From Chloroflexi bacterium HGW-Chloroflexi-8 (GTDB taxonomy: Bacteria > Chloroflexota > Anaerolineae > Anaerolineales > Anaerolineaceae), in NCBI GenBank assembly GCA_002841995.1, contig PHBS01000019.1, positions 1 to 35,829 of the forward strand: a DNA stretch of 35,829 nucleotides, given 5' to 3'. The notes below the pieces were generated by a model that saw nothing but the letters and a program-made list of their open reading frames with translations, was not told the origin of the DNA and ran no database searches. This document shows, in pieces, positions 8,033 to 15,428 of the stretch. Position 1 is the stretch's first letter; each line of letters starts with the position of its first letter. Position numbers and translations under genes: made by a program.

Positions 8033-8774
8033 ATTCGGCGTAATCCGTGGAATTAGTTTTTTGTTTCAAATTAAGTTTTAATAGAGAAATGATTAGTGCA
8101 ATCAAACCTAGAACCTGGATAATATGAATGCCACCAACGATATTTTGATTGTCTCCACGAAAAAAATCCAAAAATATGAACATTATGGATATAGCAACTA
8201 TAAATTTTGTAAAAAGGTCATTGATAAGATTCGTTCGAAGAGAATTCCTAATCCAAAAATAAATACCCATAAATGCAATTGCATAATATATCTGAAGAGG
8301 ATGACGGGGTACACCCCACAAGACTATTCCCCATGGTACGGTTGTTGAGATTCCATAATATTCGCCATTTGCCAACAATGAAATGAAATAAAAAATCAGA
8401 AATAACGAAATTCCAGATGTCATCGCATTGATTGAAGACTCAATGGAGATTTTATCTTTCTTGAGAAGAATCAATAAGAGAATTGCACTAAGAATAACAC
8501 CAGATAAAGGATCAAATAATGAAAGGTTAGGCGAAAAAATGGATTTAGGGTGGTCAAGAAAATCATTCAGATATTGAATAATGTACGATATTCTTGAAAA
8601 AATCGGAATTGAAAATAATGCCCAGTAAATATCTGTCATAAAATTCTTCTGAGATAAAATGAATTTATGGTAATTTTTTTCAATACTTGAGATACCAAAC
8701 CAGATACCTAGAATGATGATAAATCCAGATGATTGAATGGCTAAGGGACCAATATTAATTATTGGAAACATCAT
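8031..8774 (-). CDS. Lgt-family membrane protein lacking key catalytic residues
   Basis: This 247-residue multi-pass protein (about seven hydrophobic segments) resembles prolipoprotein diacylglyceryl transferase. The N-terminus 'INIGPLAIQSSGFIIILGIWFG' matches Lgt's first helix. 'LANGEYYG' (residues 134-141) matches the NGE part of the Lgt signature, 'PRHPLQIYYA' (156-165) the 'RHPSQLYE' block, and 'FFRGDN' (204-209) the C-terminal Arg motif. If N136 is aligned with E. coli N149, catalytic Arg143 becomes Phe130 and Asn146 becomes Leu133. No histidine occurs between residues 76 and 157, where His103 should fall. It may therefore be a divergent or non-catalytic Lgt homologue. Its start overlaps the upstream tlpA-like gene by 20 bases, so the two are tightly coupled. 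It could serve as a membrane partner of that thioredoxin; this is inference. Confidence 0.7.
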   Translation of the reverse strand: MMFPIINIGPLAIQSSGFIIILGIWFGISSIEKNYHKFILSQKNFMTDIYWALFSIPIFSRISYIIQYLNDFLDHPKSIFSPNLSLFDPLSGVILSAILLLILLKKDKISIESSINAMTSGISLFLIFYFISLLANGEYYGISTTVPWGIVLWGVPRHPLQIYYAIAFMGIYFWIRNSLRTNLINDLFTKFIVAISIMFIFLDFFRGDNQNIVGGIHIIQVLGLIALIISLLKLNLKQKTNSTDYAE

Positions 8775-9321
8775 TTTCCTCTAAAATGTTCTGAAGGCGA
8801 ATCTCTAATAATGTTTCTGACATTGGCCCTCCGATAATAATTTCCTGAATTACCCCTTTTGAATTTATAAAATAAGTGGTTGGAAGGGCTTGGATCCTAT
8901 AAAGTGAGCCGACTGCATTTTGTATGTCTAATAAGACAGGAAAATCCAATTGTTTATTTTTTACAAATTCGGACACAGCGCTTATAGAATCTTGTTTTGT
9001 GCTATTAACAGATAGAAAAATAATATCTGGATAATGTTCTTGAAATGAATTTTGGATTGCCGGCATTTCAACCTGGCAAGGTTTGCACCAACTCGCCCAA
9101 AAATTGATCATTATTGGTTTTCCTGTATAATTTGAAAGCTTCTGTGTATTACCTTGAAGATCTTTTAATTCAAAGTTGGGAGCTAAAAAACCTACTTGTG
9201 GGGAATTGAGAATAGAAGGATCCCGATGAAATGATTCATAGGAAGTAAAACCAATCCATATGATTGATAAAATTACAATCATGATTGAAACTTGAGGTTG
9301 ATATTTTTTAAATATATCCAT
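8755..9321 (-). CDS. TlpA/ResA-like membrane-anchored thiol-disulfide oxidoreductase
   Basis: This 188-residue protein has an uncleaved signal anchor (hydrophobic residues about 11-27) and a periplasmic-side thioredoxin fold. 'APNFELKDLQGNTQKLSNYTGK' is the AhpC/TSA-type entry strand. The redox motif is WCKPC with Cys79 and Cys82, and the cis-proline loop is 'ALPTTYF'. Such proteins reduce or shuffle disulfides in exported proteins, often during cytochrome c or other redox-protein maturation. Its 3' end overlaps an Lgt-family gene by 20 bases. The ribosome site is weak (GAGAA), and the 190-base divergent gap to rpiB is very AT-rich without a convincing leftward promoter. Confidence 0.88.
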   Translation of the reverse strand: MDIFKKYQPQVSIMIVILSIIWIGFTSYESFHRDPSILNSPQVGFLAPNFELKDLQGNTQKLSNYTGKPIMINFWASWCKPCQVEMPAIQNSFQEHYPDIIFLSVNSTKQDSISAVSEFVKNKQLDFPVLLDIQNAVGSLYRIQALPTTYFINSKGVIQEIIIGGPMSETLLEIRLQNILEENDVSNN

Positions 9322-9501
9322 TGAATTAGTATTCTCTAGAAAAATTTTGTTGGATAAACCATCTTGAAGTTATACTATATGAAATATGGATTGTATAATA
9401 TGGACGTTATAAAAAGTAGTCCTATTATAAAATTTGTTAATTGAAAAATAATTTAACAATATATCTGTTCTCTGGAAAAGTATTTGAATAATGAAAACTT
9501 A

Positions 9502-9522
9502 GAGGTGCATCTGTGGCGCCTC
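9502..9522 (+). promoter_or_regulatory. Hairpin in the rpiB leader
   Basis: GAGGTGC (9502-9508) can pair with GCGCCTC (9516-9522) with one G-U pair and a 7-base loop. It ends eight bases before the rpiB ribosome site AGGAGAG and has no T-tract, so it is not a terminator. A role in translation control or mRNA stability is possible. Confidence 0.35.
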
Positions 9523-9539
9523 AATGGACAGGAGAGAAA

Positions 9540-9995
9540 ATGCGCGTAGCAATAGCATGTGATCATGGTGGGTTTCCCTTAAAGAATACTGTAATTTTAA
9601 GCGCTAAAGCATTAGGACATGAAATTATTGATTTTGGAACCGATAATGGTGATGTCAGCGTAGATTTTCCGGATTATGTATTTAAAGTTGGAGATGCAAT
9701 TAACAGAGGCGTTGCTGATAGGGGTATAGTGATTTGTGGTTCAGGAATAGGCGCATGTGTTGCCGCGAATAAGATGAAGGGCATAATTGCAGGATTATGT
9801 CATGACCATTATTCTGCGCATCAAGGTGTTGAACATGACCACATAAACGTTTTGTGCTTAGGGGCACGCATTATAGGAATTGCACTCGCAGATGAAATTA
9901 CCCAGGCATTTTTATCAGCTACTAAAGATGATGATATTAGATTCGTAAGAAGAATGGAAAAAGTTAGAAAACTAGAAGAATTTGGCCATTTATAA
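9540..9995 (+). CDS. rpiB: Ribose-5-phosphate isomerase B (RpiB/LacAB family)
   Basis: This enzyme interconverts ribose 5-phosphate and ribulose 5-phosphate in the pentose phosphate pathway. The 151 residues match the usual ~150. Marks are 'MRVAIACDHGG' (His of the phosphate/ring-opening site), 'DFGTDNGDVSVDFPDY', the active loop 'GIVICGSGIGACVAANK' with the catalytic Cys, and 'HINVLCLGARIIG'. The start at 9540 follows AGGAGAG; an upstream in-frame GTG at 9513 sits inside a hairpin and is not favoured. The gene stands alone between the divergent tlpA-like gene and the convergent ROK kinase. Sugar-phosphate isomerases of the LacAB type remain possible. Confidence 0.93.
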   Translation: MRVAIACDHGGFPLKNTVILSAKALGHEIIDFGTDNGDVSVDFPDYVFKVGDAINRGVADRGIVICGSGIGACVAANKMKGIIAGLCHDHYSAHQGVEHDHINVLCLGARIIGIALADEITQAFLSATKDDDIRFVRRMEKVRKLEEFGHL

Positions 9996-10093
9996 TGATC
10001 TTATTTAATTTTTAGAAAATCTATGGTGGCTGATTATTAAAGGTTTACTTCAAATTAATAGTCTGTGTTTAAATTAGGATAAAAAAAGGGAAT

Positions 10094-10990
10094 TTAATTA
10101 ACAGCTGATTGGGCTAGTGCAATTGCACCTAACATTCCAGCTTTATTTTTTAATTTTGGGGGAACAATATAATCTTCAATGTTCTCCAGAATCAACGCAG
10201 ACTGAATGTAACCATTCAAATAATCGATCGTTTTGGATTGTATTTTTGGAAATAAATGCAATTGCTGCATTACACCACCACCCAAAATAATTCTTTGCGG
10301 TGAGATTGTACATATTATGATACTTAATGCTTTTGCAATATATTCTGTTTCAAAGTCCCATGCCTGGTGATGTGGCGGTAATTCCTCCGCAGAAATGTTC
10401 CATCTTTCTTGTATTGACGGACCGGACGCCAAACCTTCAAAACAATTCTCATGAAAAGGGCATTTCCCTGTGAATTGATCCATTGGGTTTTTTGAGATGA
10501 GAATATGGCCAATTTCTGGATGAATTAATCCATGAACAGGTTGATTGTCGATAATAATGCCACCACCAATACCGGTTCCAATTGTGAAATATATAAAATT
10601 AGATATATTTTTTCCTGCTCCCCATTTCCCTTCTCCAATTGCGGCAGCATTTACATCTGTATCGAAGATAATTGGCACTTTTAATGCTTTTTGTAATGGT
10701 CCAATTATGTCTGTATTCTTCCATCCTGGTTTTGGTGTCGAGGTGATAAAACCATAATCACTGCTTTTCTTGTCAAGGCCTATTGGACCAAAACAACCCA
10801 GGCCTATAGAAGTAAGTTCAATTTTTAATTCCTCTTTTTTTGTTTTAAAGAATTTAATTGTTCTTTGAATCGTTTCTTGAGGGGAAGTCGTGGAAAATCT
10901 TTCCTCGGCAAGAATTTCGTTGGGACTATTTCCTATTACACAGACAAATTTTGTGCCTCCAGCCTCGACCCCACCATAAAAATGATCCAT
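10094..10990 (-). CDS. ROK family sugar kinase, probably fructokinase
   Basis: This 298-residue ROK kinase phosphorylates a hexose with ATP. The phosphate loop is 'YGGVEAGGTKFVCVIG' at residues 5-20. 'GLGCFGPIGLD', 'DTDVNAAAIGEGKWGAG' with the catalytic Asp, and 'GTGIGGGIIID' follow. The zinc-type region 'HPEIGHI' then 'CPFHENCFEGLASGPSI' is the pattern of ROK fructokinases such as those of Bacillus. Specificity for fructose over glucose or mannose is inferred from those motifs. GGAG precedes the ATG at 10990. No transporter or regulator is adjacent, so its physiological substrate is not given by context. Confidence 0.85.
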   Translation of the reverse strand: MDHFYGGVEAGGTKFVCVIGNSPNEILAEERFSTTSPQETIQRTIKFFKTKKEELKIELTSIGLGCFGPIGLDKKSSDYGFITSTPKPGWKNTDIIGPLQKALKVPIIFDTDVNAAAIGEGKWGAGKNISNFIYFTIGTGIGGGIIIDNQPVHGLIHPEIGHILISKNPMDQFTGKCPFHENCFEGLASGPSIQERWNISAEELPPHHQAWDFETEYIAKALSIIICTISPQRIILGGGVMQQLHLFPKIQSKTIDYLNGYIQSALILENIEDYIVPPKLKNKAGMLGAIALAQSAVN

Positions 10991-11116
10991 TTATTCTCCA
11001 AAGATCAATATTATTAAAATATTTAATTTTTGACATACTTTTAAAGGTATAATGTCTCAACCCAATAAATAGTTAAGCATTATTATATTGAATTTTGAGA
11101 TGAGGATGAGGGATTG

Positions 11117-12295
11117 ATGGATATCTTTGACAAATGTTTTTCATTTACGGATGCCAAGGATGCGATAGCGCATGGCATTTATCCTTATTTTATTCCACTA
11201 ACTGAGAACGAAGGAACTGAAGTCGAATATAAAGGGCATCGATTAATCATGTGTGGGTCTAACAATTATTTGGGTTTGACCACGCATCCAAAAGTACGTG
11301 AAGCGGCCATTAAAGCTATTGAGCGCTTTGGAACAAGCTGCACCGGTTCCAGATTCCTTAATGGCACACTTGAAATTCATGAACAGTTAGAACATGAACT
11401 TGCAGAATGGGTTGGAAAATCGAGTGCACTGGTTTTTTCAACTGGAATGCAAGTAAACCTGGGCACAGTCTCAGCTTTAGTGGCAAAAAATGATGTCGTA
11501 GTCATGGATAAAGATGACCATGCATCGATCGTGGATGGAGCTCGTTTAGGTTATGGAAAAATTGAACGTTTTCGTCATAATGACATGTTTCATCTTGAGC
11601 GCGTGCTAAAATCTTTACCAGAGGATTGTGGACGTCTGATTGTTGTAGATGGTCTATTTAGTATGGAAGGTGATCTTGCTCTTTTAAATAAAATTGTTCC
11701 TTTGGCAAAACAATATAATGCTCGAATTATGGTAGACGATGCACATGGCATGGGAGTATTATGCGATGGGCACGGCACTGCAGCAGAATTTGGTTTAACG
11801 AAAGATGTTGATTTGATCATGTCTACATTCAGCAAGTCATTTGCATCTTTAGGTGGATTTATTGCGGGTGATGAGGATGTCGTTTCTTATATAAAACACC
11901 ACGCCCGATCTTTGATTTTCAGCGCTAGTATTCCACCTTCAAACGCTGCAGCAGCATTGGCCGCGTTACATGTTATGCGCGATGAACCAGAACGAATAGC
12001 AAGGGTTAATGAAATTGGTAAAAAGATGCGAAAGGGTTATATTGAACTCGGTTTCGAAATTGGAAATTCACAAACACCAGTCATACCAATCATTGTTGGC
12101 AATGATGAAAAAACCTTTTTGTTTTGGAAATTATTATTTGATGCAGGCGTTTTTGTCAATGCGGTGATCAGTCCAGCTGTTTCACCTGGGCATCAATTAT
12201 TAAGAACGAGTTACATGGCAACCCATACAGATGAGCAATTAGATAAGGTATTGGATATATTTAATCAAGTGGGAAAAAGAATCGGAATAATTTAA
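11117..12295 (+). CDS. Alpha-oxoamine synthase, serine palmitoyltransferase-like
   Basis: This 392-residue PLP enzyme belongs to the family that condenses an amino acid with an acyl-CoA or acyl-ACP (serine palmitoyltransferase, KBL, BioF). The PLP lysine is Lys240 in 'STFSKSFASLGGF'. His135 in 'DKDDHAS' and the Asp208/His210 pair in 'VDDAHG' are the stacking and ring-binding residues. The N-terminal 'GIYPYFIPL' and 'TEVEYKGHRLIMCGSNNYLGL' with 'GTSCTGSRFLNGTLEIHEQLE' resemble bacterial serine palmitoyltransferases of Bacteroidota more than KBL or BioF, and no threonine dehydrogenase or bio gene is adjacent. If correct, it makes 3-ketosphinganine for sphingolipids. The ATG at 11117 has GAGGG upstream. 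A strong terminator follows. Confidence 0.8.
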   Translation: MDIFDKCFSFTDAKDAIAHGIYPYFIPLTENEGTEVEYKGHRLIMCGSNNYLGLTTHPKVREAAIKAIERFGTSCTGSRFLNGTLEIHEQLEHELAEWVGKSSALVFSTGMQVNLGTVSALVAKNDVVVMDKDDHASIVDGARLGYGKIERFRHNDMFHLERVLKSLPEDCGRLIVVDGLFSMEGDLALLNKIVPLAKQYNARIMVDDAHGMGVLCDGHGTAAEFGLTKDVDLIMSTFSKSFASLGGFIAGDEDVVSYIKHHARSLIFSASIPPSNAAAALAALHVMRDEPERIARVNEIGKKMRKGYIELGFEIGNSQTPVIPIIVGNDEKTFLFWKLLFDAGVFVNAVISPAVSPGHQLLRTSYMATHTDEQLDKVLDIFNQVGKRIGII

Positions 12296-12337
12296 TAAGC
12301 TGACGGATTGCACTGGCCTCAAGGTAGTAGACTTTAG

Positions 12338-12381
12338 AAAAAGCACCTCATTGAAGATAATAGTTCAAGAGGTGCTTTTTT
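12338..12381 (+). terminator. Terminator after the serine palmitoyltransferase-like gene
   Basis: AAAAGCACCTC and GAGGTGCTTTTTT pair, with an inner TTGAA/TTCAA extension and one bulged base. The A-run and T-run on either side let it act for both the rightward gene and the leftward membrane-protein gene. Confidence 0.88.
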
Positions 12382-12423
12382 GTGTCCTGAATAAAAAGTA
12401 AGATAATAATGGTGTCTTTTAGA

Positions 12424-13176
12424 TCAAAACCGTTTCACATTTGATTGATGATGTTCTTGTTTGTTATAGGATTGTTGTGTGCTAATTGTATTTTGATCAG
12501 GAATATATTCCGGTTCAGGTCGGTTAACAATTCGGTTTTGAGGTTTATTTGTAGATGATTTGAAAGAATTTCTATTCATTTGAACGGCTTGTATAGGTGT
12601 TGCCAATGTTGAATGACTGTTCATCTGTCTTCGAATATCGGAATTGTTATTAACCCGAGTAGAACCATTTTTTTGGTTTTTGTTTTTTAGTGAAAAACTA
12701 CCTATTAAAAGAATTCGGGTTAGCCAAACCATGATGGCGACAAAAATTGGCACGACCTGATTAATCGTCTTTGGATCGATAAATGAGGTACTTTGAATGG
12801 TGTGATTAGTAAGAGACATGGCTACTCCCCACCAGGTTAAAATTGCATTCATGGTTGCAGCCAGGAACCACGCCCCAAATAAAAACCAATTATCTTTTTG
12901 ATCGATCGATTGTTCATCCGATACAAAAAGACTTGCAATTCCTGCAAAATCAATTCCACAAAATGCAATCGCTAAAATTGTCGACCAGAAAATTCCAAAG
13001 AAATTTAAATCCCCTAGCAAGTCTCTCAAAGCGAAGTCCGTGGTGCTGTAATTGAAAATTTCAAAGGAAAACAGGCCGATGATCAATATAAAACTGGTTA
13101 GAGAAAGTCTGTTTTTTGTGAGCCACTTTCGAAAAGCAATAGAAAAATGATTGGGTTGGGTTGTGCTGTGTATCAT
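12424..13176 (-). CDS. Unknown four-helix membrane protein with a disordered tail
   Basis: This 250-residue protein is not one I can name. Four hydrophobic stretches are visible at about residues 26-43, 57-80, 97-118 and 138-160. An aromatic and acidic signature, 'AFCGIDFAGIASLF' and 'NWFLFGAWFLAATMNAILTWWGVAM', spans helices 2 and 3. From about residue 165 the protein is Asn/Gln/Ser-rich, basic and probably disordered. No enzyme motif or signal peptidase site is seen. AGGAGG precedes the ATG at 13176, and a near-consensus promoter overlapping an inverted repeat suggests controlled expression. It lies alone between convergent and divergent neighbours, so context says little. Confidence 0.65.
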   Translation of the reverse strand: MIHSTTQPNHFSIAFRKWLTKNRLSLTSFILIIGLFSFEIFNYSTTDFALRDLLGDLNFFGIFWSTILAIAFCGIDFAGIASLFVSDEQSIDQKDNWFLFGAWFLAATMNAILTWWGVAMSLTNHTIQSTSFIDPKTINQVVPIFVAIMVWLTRILLIGSFSLKNKNQKNGSTRVNNNSDIRRQMNSHSTLATPIQAVQMNRNSFKSSTNKPQNRIVNRPEPEYIPDQNTISTQQSYNKQEHHQSNVKRF

Positions 13177-13198
13177 ACGCCTCCTGATTAGAAAAAAA

Positions 13199-13220
13199 GT
13201 TCTATAAAAGATAATAGAAC
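13199..13220 (-). promoter_or_regulatory. Operator-like inverted repeat at the membrane-protein promoter
   Basis: GTTCTAT and ATAGAAC are separated by 8 bases and overlap the -10 box and probable start site of the promoter at 13211-13239. That position suits a repressor site or an RNA 5' hairpin. Confidence 0.4.
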
Positions 13221-13239
13221 AAAATTACTAATTTGTCAA
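13211..13239 (-). promoter_or_regulatory. Promoter of the four-helix membrane protein gene
   Basis: On the minus strand a perfect TTGACA (13239-13234), 17 bases, then TATTAT (13216-13211) lie about 35 bases before the start codon at 13176. Confidence 0.75.
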
Positions 13240-13282
13240 TAGGCAATATTTCATTATCAAAATATAATTAGATAAATTATTC

Positions 13283-13843
13283 ATGAAAGATGATTTCAAA
13301 TTTCTTGCCAATTATTATGATAAATTAATTCATACTCAAAGTAATTTCATGTGGAGTGAGGTTATTGACAGAGTTGAATCTGATATTTTGTTAGATGTAG
13401 GTGGTGGGACTGGAAGAATAATAAAGCAATTAAGCCATAGATTTAAAAGTTCCATAAATTGTGATTTATCTCTCCCCATGTTAAAGATTGCTAAAAGTAA
13501 AGGTCACTTGGATGGAATCTGTTGCAGTTCTGAATATCTACCTTTTGAAAGCAATTCCAAAAAAATCGTCATTATGGTCGATACTTTGCATCGTCTTGTT
13601 GAGCCTAAAAAAACGTTACTTGAGATCCTACGGGTGTTAACAAAAGACGGCGTTTTTATTATAGAAGAACCGAATATCGAGAAATGGCAAATTAAAATTA
13701 TCTCGCTTATCGAAAAATTATTTCACATGCAAAGCAAATTTTATAACTATGCAGAAATCATTGAAATGATAAATATTCCCGGAATAGAAATCACTCCAAT
13801 TTATTTGGGAAATAATTTTTCTTTAGTAATCAATTATTCTTAA
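13283..13843 (+). CDS. Small class I SAM-dependent methyltransferase
   Basis: This 186-residue protein has a Rossmann SAM-binding domain. Motif I is 'ILLDVGGGTGRIIKQL' (about residues 35-50), the acidic end of strand 2 is 'NCDLSLPMLKIAKSK', and the post-I region has 'EYLPFESNSKKIVIMVD'. It resembles UbiE-like enzymes but is short and lacks their C-terminal part, so the substrate is unknown. No Shine-Dalgarno sequence is visible before the ATG at 13283, and an AT-rich -10-like TATAAT lies only 15 bases upstream, so the transcript may be nearly leaderless. It is followed after about 60 bases by an SCP2 gene. Confidence 0.75.
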   Translation: MKDDFKFLANYYDKLIHTQSNFMWSEVIDRVESDILLDVGGGTGRIIKQLSHRFKSSINCDLSLPMLKIAKSKGHLDGICCSSEYLPFESNSKKIVIMVDTLHRLVEPKKTLLEILRVLTKDGVFIIEEPNIEKWQIKIISLIEKLFHMQSKFYNYAEIIEMINIPGIEITPIYLGNNFSLVINYS

Positions 13844-13905
13844 ATGCTCTCACTTGCAACTTGTGGTACTATTGACCAGAAATTTCATCCAGGAGACTTA
13901 TTGGT

Positions 13906-14274
13906 ATGCATACTTATACTATCGACGATCTTATTGCACTGATTCCTTCGAGTATTGATCCTCTAACCAACGAGAAAATTAATGGGGTTATTCAAATTGC
14001 TGCAACTGGACAGTTTGGGGGAGAATGGGTGATTACAATTAACAATAATCAATGCCAGGTTCGCGAAGGTCTTCATGAATCTCCTGACATTATCATTACA
14101 GCCGAAGCTAAGGATGCTATCGCAATATTCTCCGGCGAAAAAAATGTGGTCACCGAATACATGCAAGGAAAGATACATTTTACTGGCAGTATGGGATTGG
14201 CAATGAAATTATTTAAAATATTTTCACTTTATCGATCTACAGAAAAAATAAACAAGGCACCAAAGATTGACTAG
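13906..14274 (+). CDS. SCP2 sterol-binding domain protein
   Basis: This 122-residue single-domain protein has the SCP-2 lipid-transfer fold: 'GEWVITINNNQCQVREGLHE' is the beta-sheet and 'PDIIITAEAKDAIAIFSGE' the first helix of the cavity. It continues with 'EYMQGKIHFTGSMGLAMKLF', the hallmark C-terminal block. Bacterial members bind fatty acyl or other hydrophobic ligands, and the specific ligand is unknown. AGGAG is ten bases before the ATG. Its TAG stop shares the four bases CTAG with the TAG stop of the convergent sufT gene, so the two genes overlap tail to tail. Confidence 0.85.
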   Translation: MHTYTIDDLIALIPSSIDPLTNEKINGVIQIAATGQFGGEWVITINNNQCQVREGLHESPDIIITAEAKDAIAIFSGEKNVVTEYMQGKIHFTGSMGLAMKLFKIFSLYRSTEKINKAPKID

Positions 14275-14618
14275 TACAATCCCCAATCATCCATTAATCC
14301 TTCTTCAACCATGGAAAAATCCCAGGGATCTACTCCAAAATCAATCGAAGTAGGTCTTCCGAGTGCTTCTTCTGCTTTTACTCTTGTTTCCTCAAGCATG
14401 GAAGGACCGTAAGGACAAAACGGTGTGGTTAAGATCATTTTTATAATAGCTCTTTCATCATCAAGTGTTACATTCCTAACCAATCCCAATTGAATAATAT
14501 TAAAACCAATTTCGGGATCAACAATTTCACTTAATTTTGTCTTGAGTTCTGTACTCAATTCTGGATGAGTTGTTTCTGAAAGCCAAATAGGGCGATTTGA
14601 ACCTGGTTTTTCTTCCAT
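14271..14618 (-). CDS. sufT: SufT/MIP18-type Fe-S cluster assembly factor
   Basis: This 115-residue protein has the DUF59 (MIP18/PaaD/SufT) fold. 'LSEIVDPEIGFNIIQLGLVRNV' is the family's N-terminal signature, and 'TTPFCPYGPSM' carries the conserved, probably metal-handling cysteine. It likely helps mature or carry Fe-S clusters for a subset of apoproteins. The start is the ATG at 14618, one base after the sufR stop, with GGAGAA upstream. An earlier in-frame ATG would overlap sufR by about 100 bases and is rejected. Co-transcription with sufR and the divergent suf operon support the call. The C-terminus is acidic and aromatic (DDWGLY). Confidence 0.87.
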   Translation of the reverse strand: MEEKPGSNRPIWLSETTHPELSTELKTKLSEIVDPEIGFNIIQLGLVRNVTLDDERAIIKMILTTPFCPYGPSMLEETRVKAEEALGRPTSIDFGVDPWDFSMVEEGLMDDWGLY

Positions 14619-14619
14619 T

Positions 14620-15246
14620 CTATAATTTCTCCGTCGATTCAAAAGGGATAACGTAACTACAATGTTTTCCACCTGTAAGAATGCACTCAATTTTCTTGGC
14701 TGGAATTGATAACATTTCACTGATTAAGGTTTGGTCTAAATTACAAACCTCTGGATTATTCAAAACAACTTGATAATAGGGGCAACTAACTTCATTGATC
14801 ACATATTGGTTATCCTGTTTTTCCCAGTCAACGTAAAAACCTTCTTCGTCTAATAGGTTTTGAATGTAAGTTAATTTTTCTTCAATAGACAAAAGTTTTA
14901 AATGTTTTTGGTGATCCGAAGCGATATCTTTTGCGATTTCTATAAATAATTCACCAACCTGTTCATCAGAAACCGACTTTCGTACCCGCTTGAGAATTCT
15001 ATTCGTCAAACGAAAATATCTGGTCGGGAATTTTTCAAGCCCCTCTTCTGTAAGAGAATAGACCAATCGCGGTCTGCCGACACCATGTCGAACTTCTTCG
15101 GCAACAATTAAATTATCAACTTGAAGACTGCTGAGATGGTGGCGAACTGAAATTGTATTAATATCCACTGATTCTGCCAAATCGCTTATTGTTGATTGAG
15201 GTTTTTTTAATAAAGTCAATAAGATTTTTTCGCGTGTGCTTTTCAT
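14620..15246 (-). CDS. sufR: SufR-type Fe-S-sensing transcriptional regulator
   Basis: This 208-residue winged-helix repressor controls SUF genes in response to Fe-S status. The N-terminal HTH spans about residues 5-65 ('TISDLAESVDINTISVRHHL' then the wing 'GVGRPRLVYSLTEEG'). The C-terminal sensor holds four cysteines, Cys155, Cys168, Cys188 and Cys196, of which a subset should hold the cluster. In SufR homologues the cluster-bound form represses suf. It is divergent from sufCBDSU, shares their promoter region, and is followed after one base by sufT. A strong promoter (TTGACA, 18 bases, TATACT) lies upstream. No strong ribosome site precedes the ATG at 15246. Confidence 0.88.
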   Translation of the reverse strand: MKSTREKILLTLLKKPQSTISDLAESVDINTISVRHHLSSLQVDNLIVAEEVRHGVGRPRLVYSLTEEGLEKFPTRYFRLTNRILKRVRKSVSDEQVGELFIEIAKDIASDHQKHLKLLSIEEKLTYIQNLLDEEGFYVDWEKQDNQYVINEVSCPYYQVVLNNPEVCNLDQTLISEMLSIPAKKIECILTGGKHCSYVIPFESTEKL

Positions 15247-15284
15247 AAACCCTCATATTGCTTCGAACTTACCAATTTAATCGA

Positions 15285-15314
15285 AGTATATCATTTTATT
15301 ATTAAAATTGTCAA
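15285..15314 (-). promoter_or_regulatory. Promoter of sufR-sufT
   Basis: On the minus strand a perfect TTGACA (15314-15309), an 18-base spacer and TATACT (15290-15285) lie about 40 bases before sufR. Its -35 faces that of the sufC promoter. Confidence 0.75.
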
Positions 15315-15338
15315 TATTTATGATTATTATAATAAAAA

Positions 15339-15367
15339 TTGACCATAAATAAAAGACGTGATATAAT
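15339..15367 (+). promoter_or_regulatory. Main promoter of the suf operon
   Basis: TTGACC (15339-15344), 17 bases and a perfect TATAAT (15362-15367) lie 100 bases before sufC. Between this and the sufR -35 there is an AT-rich palindromic centre (TTATTATAATAA) flanked by GTCAAT/ATTGAC half-sites, a position where one bound repressor could shut both promoters. Confidence 0.8.
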
Positions 15368-15411
15368 TTTCTTCATTACTCTATTGGTTGGAGTTATTTT
15401 TACAAAATGAA

Positions 15412-15428
15412 ATTGATTGACGATCAAT
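15412..15428 (+). promoter_or_regulatory. Inverted repeat in the sufC leader, possible SufR operator
   Basis: ATTGAT and ATCAAT are separated by five bases, about 45 bases downstream of the main -10 box. The dyad overlaps TTGACG (15417-15422), which with CATTAT 17 bases on could form a second, weaker promoter. Assignment to SufR is inferred from position. Confidence 0.45.

Noticed and set aside
9513-9995. GTG start of rpiB at 9513
   Set aside because: It lies in the loop of a hairpin without a ribosome site. MRVAIACDHGG at 9540 is the family's normal start.
11030-11055. TTGACA and TATAAT before the serine palmitoyltransferase-like gene
   Set aside because: The spacer is only 14 bases, too short for a standard promoter, so it is not annotated as one despite two perfect boxes.
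14271-14720. Longer sufT start at 14720
   Set aside because: It would read through 101 bases of sufR. The ATG at 14618 has a ribosome site and follows the sufR stop by one base.
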